A stretch of DNA of 64,000 nt. Origin: Firm-04 sp964463355 (lineage in GTDB: Bacteria; Bacillota; Clostridia; Oscillospirales; Ruminococcaceae). This document shows positions 60,851 to 64,000 of this stretch, one piece after another (positions within the stretch are counted from its first letter, which is position 1; every line of letters begins with the position of its first letter). The stretch is taken from NCBI GenBank assembly GCA_964463355.1, contig CAYXBP010000009.1:9108-73107 (forward strand). The letters run 5' to 3'. The translations under genes were made by a program, and so were the position numbers. The notes beneath the pieces were generated by a model, which was given only the letters and a program-made list of their open reading frames with translations, ran no database searches and had not been told where the DNA came from.

Positions 60851-61638
60851 GCGAGAGCATTTATCAGGTATTTAAAAATGCCCGTGCGGGCGCAAGACCC
60901 ACGGCATCTGCCTATATCGACGAACTGTTTGATAAGCGTATTGCATTGCACGGAGATCGTCGTTTTGCTGATGATGCTGCGATTATCGGTGGTATTGGAT
61001 ATCTGGGTGGGATTCCTACGACATTTATCGGCATTGAAAAGGGCACGGATTTGCAATCGCGCATAGCACATAATTTTGGTTGCCCCAAGCCAGAAGGCTA
61101 CCGGAAGGCACTGCGTCTGATGAAGCAGGCGGAAAAATTCAAACGCCCTGTGGTTTGCTTTGTAGATACCATGGGCGCATTCTGTGGCGTAGATGCAGAA
61201 GAGCGCGGTCAGGGCGAAGCCATTGCGGAGAATCTTGTGGAGATGATGGGCTTGCAGACCCCAGTGATCACCGTGATTATCGGTGAAGGGGGCAGCGGCG
61301 GTGCATTGGGGCTTGCTGTTGCAGATCGTGTGTATATGCTGGAAAACGCTGTGTATTCGGTGATTGCCCCTGAAGGCTGTGCGAATATTCTCTGGAAGGA
61401 TGCCCGACGTGTGGATGAAGCCTGTGAGGCGTTACACATCACCGCAAAGGATATGCTGCATTTCCATGTTGCCGAGAAGATCATTACCGAGGATTTTGAC
61501 CATTTTGATATGATGTGTGAGAATCTGAAGCGCGAACTGGTGGAAGATATTTGCCAGTTGGCATCTATGCCCAAGTATGATCTGCTGGAGAGCCGTTATC
61601 ACAGGTATCGTGCCTTCGGTGTTTATAGGGAAGAATAG
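60847..61638 (+). CDS. accA: acetyl-CoA carboxylase carboxyltransferase, alpha subunit
   Basis: Second half of the carboxyltransferase, 263 residues. Motifs: PTASAYIDELFDKRIALHGD, DTMGAFCGVDAEERGQGEAI and IGEGGSGGALGLAVADRVYM, ending with EAGSI-like APEGCANILWKDA. The start at ATG 60847 overlaps the accD stop. It is the shorter Gram-positive form without an N-terminal extension. A terminator follows. Confidence 0.97.
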   Translation: MSESIYQVFKNARAGARPTASAYIDELFDKRIALHGDRRFADDAAIIGGIGYLGGIPTTFIGIEKGTDLQSRIAHNFGCPKPEGYRKALRLMKQAEKFKRPVVCFVDTMGAFCGVDAEERGQGEAIAENLVEMMGLQTPVITVIIGEGGSGGALGLAVADRVYMLENAVYSVIAPEGCANILWKDARRVDEACEALHITAKDMLHFHVAEKIITEDFDHFDMMCENLKRELVEDICQLASMPKYDLLESRYHRYRAFGVYREE

Positions 61639-61693
61639 TATGATATCAGGCGGCAATATATAATATCATAGAAGTGTTGCACCATAAAAATAA

Positions 61694-61727
61694 CGAGGGG
61701 AAAACGTGCTTGTTCGTTTTCCCCTCG
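61694..61727. terminator. bidirectional terminator after the fab operon
   Basis: Perfect 13-base arms (61694-61706, 61715-61727; CGAGGGGAAAACG) with an eight-base loop, between accA and the convergent pectinesterase gene. Confidence 0.92.
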
Positions 61728-61781
61728 AAATATTATCGTATATTTCGTGCCCTGCACAGTGCAAGAAGTGACATGGCATTT

Positions 61782-63644
61782 TTAGTATCCAGCAAGTTGT
61801 TTGAGAATACCTGTGGCATCATTGAAAGTGATGCCATCCACCTGATCAAAATCGGCATTGCACATACCGATTTCAGAAATGATGGCAGTAAGGTCTTCGG
61901 AGAGCATACGATTGAGCAGAATTACATCCCCAACCTTGACAAAGCCATCGCAGTTGACATCGCCCAAGAGCGTTGCAACGGTGGGCAAAACAGTTGTGAC
62001 AGTAGTGGTGGTTGTTTCGATGGGGTGGGATTGTGCAAATATCGTGTAGCCAATTACGCCAGAACCAGTAGTATTATCGCCGAGGGTAATGGTTTCGCCA
62101 GTTGTCACAGATTTCGCCATCAGCGCAAAAGTCACGTCATTGCTTGTGGAGATCGTCATACCAGTGTGTTCCCAGCTGCTCAGCCATGCAGGTGCGTTGC
62201 CCAAACGGGTATCATATGCGATATAAAGGGTCGTATTTTCAGCTGCGGTCAGGGTTGCCAGTTCTCCTGAGAACGTCTTGGAGTCACAAGCGGTCTGAAC
62301 ATATTCCGCGCCGAGAAGCACATCAGGAATGTTGGTGTAAGTGAAATCGCGGTCGCCAAATATGGTGCTGCCCACCGCAAGATCCTGTGCGATGTGCCAA
62401 TCGTAGCCGTTTTCTCTGTCATTGATGGAAATCTCAGAGATCACGGTGCCGTTGATTTGGATCGGCTGTGCCGTGTAATGATAATAGTAGGGTGTCCATC
62501 CTTGTAGATATTGCTCTTTTGTGACATCACAGGAGGAAAGCACTGTGCCGCTGATACGGCTGCCCGTATTGATACTGCTGCCGTTGATTGTTTGCGTGTT
62601 ATATTCGCGAAATGTTGCCTGAGAAGGATCAACACCACTCATGCTGTGCCAGCCTGCATCGGTTATAATATCTTCGTATTGTAGCTTTGTATTGTAAAAC
62701 AGCACATGTGCTGTATCGCGCCATGGGCGACCAAAATACCCTGCGCCAACGGTCAAATCCGAATTTGCCGTGACGGTGCAGTTCCAGAAGAGATAACCGA
62801 GGTTCTGCTCTCTGGAAGCAGTAATGTAGCCGCCTACCGCCTTATCGGAGTATCCGCCGAAGCAAAGTTCGCATTCGTCAAATACGAGATCGCCCGAACC
62901 GAAAATATAATCTGTGTTGCCCTGAATTTTGCATTCCTTGAAATAAGCAGGCGTTGCAGTGTATAAAGTATCCTGGCTGCTTAAAAATTCGCAGTGATAG
63001 AATTCTGCATAGTCTGCTTCAACACAGCAGGCGGCGGCGCGTTCAGTGCAGGATTTGGCTCTGACATCCAGCTCTGCGGTGCGGTTTATAGAAAGTGTTT
63101 CACCAGTAGGCTCTACACCATCGGCAAGTTCTTCGCTGGTCATATAGCGATTGAAGCTGTTTTCAAATATGATGTTTTCGGCACGAAAGTATTTTGCCTC
63201 ACTGTTGATGCGCACAGCAGTGCCCCAACGGGCTGCAATGTTCTTGGTAGATTTGGAAGCTGCATTGGCAGCATTGTAGTAACCGTTGGCATCCGCAGAA
63301 TAGTACTTGTAGCCGATACCGTAATACCATGTCAGCAACACATTACCGCCACTTGGATTGCTGTTGGTGAAGGAAAGATAAGGCGTGTTGATGATGACCT
63401 GTTCGCGGTATGTACCAGGCGCAATTGCGATGGTTACGCGGTCGTTTTCACTTTGCGGATTGATGGCAATCGCAGCATGAACGGCCTCTGTGATGGTTTT
63501 GTAGGTGCCTTCTGCACCAACGGTTAGGGTCGTTCCAGCGGCAGTCCCTGAGATATTTCCAGGCAGTTTTGGCAGTGCGATGCAGAAAAGCAGGGCACTG
63601 ATAGAAACAGCGGCGCAGCGCCGCATAATGTGAGCTTGCGACAT
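61782..63644 (-). CDS. CE8 pectin methylesterase with C-terminal dockerin
   Basis: Secreted enzyme of 620 residues that removes methyl esters from pectin. It has a signal peptide (about 1-35) and the CE8 beta-helix with GTYREQVII, SSQDTLY (catalytic Gln-Asp region), TDYIFGSGDLVFDEC (second catalytic Asp) and FGRPWRDTAHV. A beta domain of unknown type (about 390-530) follows, then a Thr-rich linker (TTTTTVTTV) and a dockerin (about 560-618). The dockerin's first loop, DVNCDGFVKVGDVILLNR, closely matches that of the GH9 enzyme. Its second loop (DFDQVDGITFND) is irregular, with Val where a calcium ligand is expected. SD AGGAGG lies 11 bases before ATG 63644. Confidence 0.94.
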   Translation of the reverse strand: MSQAHIMRRCAAVSISALLFCIALPKLPGNISGTAAGTTLTVGAEGTYKTITEAVHAAIAINPQSENDRVTIAIAPGTYREQVIINTPYLSFTNSNPSGGNVLLTWYYGIGYKYYSADANGYYNAANAASKSTKNIAARWGTAVRINSEAKYFRAENIIFENSFNRYMTSEELADGVEPTGETLSINRTAELDVRAKSCTERAAACCVEADYAEFYHCEFLSSQDTLYTATPAYFKECKIQGNTDYIFGSGDLVFDECELCFGGYSDKAVGGYITASREQNLGYLFWNCTVTANSDLTVGAGYFGRPWRDTAHVLFYNTKLQYEDIITDAGWHSMSGVDPSQATFREYNTQTINGSSINTGSRISGTVLSSCDVTKEQYLQGWTPYYYHYTAQPIQINGTVISEISINDRENGYDWHIAQDLAVGSTIFGDRDFTYTNIPDVLLGAEYVQTACDSKTFSGELATLTAAENTTLYIAYDTRLGNAPAWLSSWEHTGMTISTSNDVTFALMAKSVTTGETITLGDNTTGSGVIGYTIFAQSHPIETTTTTVTTVLPTVATLLGDVNCDGFVKVGDVILLNRMLSEDLTAIISEIGMCNADFDQVDGITFNDATGILKQLAGY

Positions 63645-63876
63645 AGTGTACAAATCCTCCTTGAATCAAAAATGCAACAGCAAACGATTTTTTATTCTGT
63701 CGCCGTTTTCCTCCGAAAAGGGGATGCTTGCCATTTTGATGCTATTGTATCACAAAACAGAGAGAATGTATAGTGCTTATTATACACTTTTTTTGTCGGA
63801 TTGTCACATTTTTCTCGTAAAAAGCGAGAAAGCTGCAATCATCCCCTTACTTTTTTGGATTTTTTTGAAAAAGGGC

Positions 63877-63905
63877 TTGACAAATCAGACGGTATGTGCT
63901 ATAAT
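63877..63905 (+). promoter_or_regulatory. consensus sigma-A promoter of the tRNA gene
   Basis: TTGACA (63877-63882), 17-base spacer, TATAAT (63900-63905), the exact consensus, 36 bases before the tRNA. The rest of the 297-base gap before it holds only a short hairpin (63811-63831, TTTCTCG arms). Confidence 0.93.
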
Positions 63906-63941
63906 AATTGAGGCTTGAGAGAGAAATCTCCAAGATGCCAT

Positions 63942-64000
63942 GCGCCGGTAGCTCAGTTGGATAGAGTGACTGGCTACGAACCAGTAGGTCGGGGGTTCGA
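63942..64000 (+). tRNA. tRNA-Arg (anticodon ACG), truncated by window edge
   Basis: GCGCCGG acceptor start, the D-arm TAGCTCAGTTGGAT, anticodon stem ACTGG/CCAGT with loop CTACGAA (anticodon ACG), variable loop and the T-arm start GGGGGTTCGA are present. The final ~18 bases lie beyond the window. The A34 of ACG is normally converted to inosine in bacteria. Confidence 0.95.

Noticed and set aside
1..64000. CRISPR array, prophage, insertion sequence or integrated element
   Set aside because: No regularly spaced direct repeats, transposase, integrase or phage structural gene is present. The gene content is housekeeping and carbohydrate metabolism.

Overview
The window looks like a chromosome segment of a fibre-degrading gut Firmicute of the Ruminococcus / Oscillospiraceae type. 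The evidence is a PolC replicase, the clostridial order dxr-rseP-ispG-polC, a clostridial fab/acc operon, a short HisG with HisZ, a tetrahydrofolate riboswitch on folT, and four secreted proteins with dockerin modules (cellulosome parts). I see no phage, insertion sequence or CRISPR array. Assignment to a genus is inference.

Layout. 1-7885 (+): isoprenoid genes dxr and ispG, the protease rseP, a small unannotated-type membrane ORF, and polC. 7887-16384 (+): a histidine operon hisZGDCBHAF, tightly overlapped, then a MATE transporter. 16468-20791 (-): DUF4317 protein, an S-adenosylhomocysteine hydrolase homologue with altered base-recognition residues, an unknown protein, and an MTA/SAH-deaminase-like amidohydrolase. 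20924-27362: a carbohydrate esterase, a phosphodiesterase, a cluster of four small genes ending in a BofA-like protein, a secreted protein, an aldehyde dehydrogenase, a SLOG protein and a small ribbon-helix-helix protein. 27452-35471 (-): PAP2 phosphatase, membrane proteins, proC, riboswitch-controlled folT, pfkA, rqcP, mazG, trpS. 35650-38919: a SpoVB/MurJ-type flippase and a sodium:solute symporter.

39278-48289 is the polysaccharide region: a GH9 cellulase with a C-terminal dockerin, a cytoplasmic GH2 beta-galactosidase, a clostripain-family protease and a beta-helix protein that both carry N-terminal dockerins. A CE8 pectinesterase with a C-terminal dockerin lies apart at 61782-63644. 48418-51716 (-) holds a ribbon-helix-helix protein gene followed by clpB. 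51924-53156 (-) is a lipoprotein gene broken by probable frameshifts. 53434-54262 (-) is an ECF sigma / anti-sigma pair, divergent from the fatty-acid operon fabH-acpP-fabK-fabD-fabG-fabF-fabZ-accD-accA (54470-61638). A truncated tRNA-Arg(ACG) with a consensus promoter ends the window.

The points most worth following are: (1) the SahH homologue with an HxExK motif beside a deaminase, suggesting a bacterial S-inosylhomocysteine route; (2) the THF riboswitch, whose expression platform can be read base by base; (3) two dockerin groups, one on a protease; (4) a small-gene cluster with a BofA-like member; (5) an ECF-like promoter aimed at the fab operon; (6) a ribbon-helix-helix gene in front of clpB. 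No single locus here is clearly an unprecedented system.
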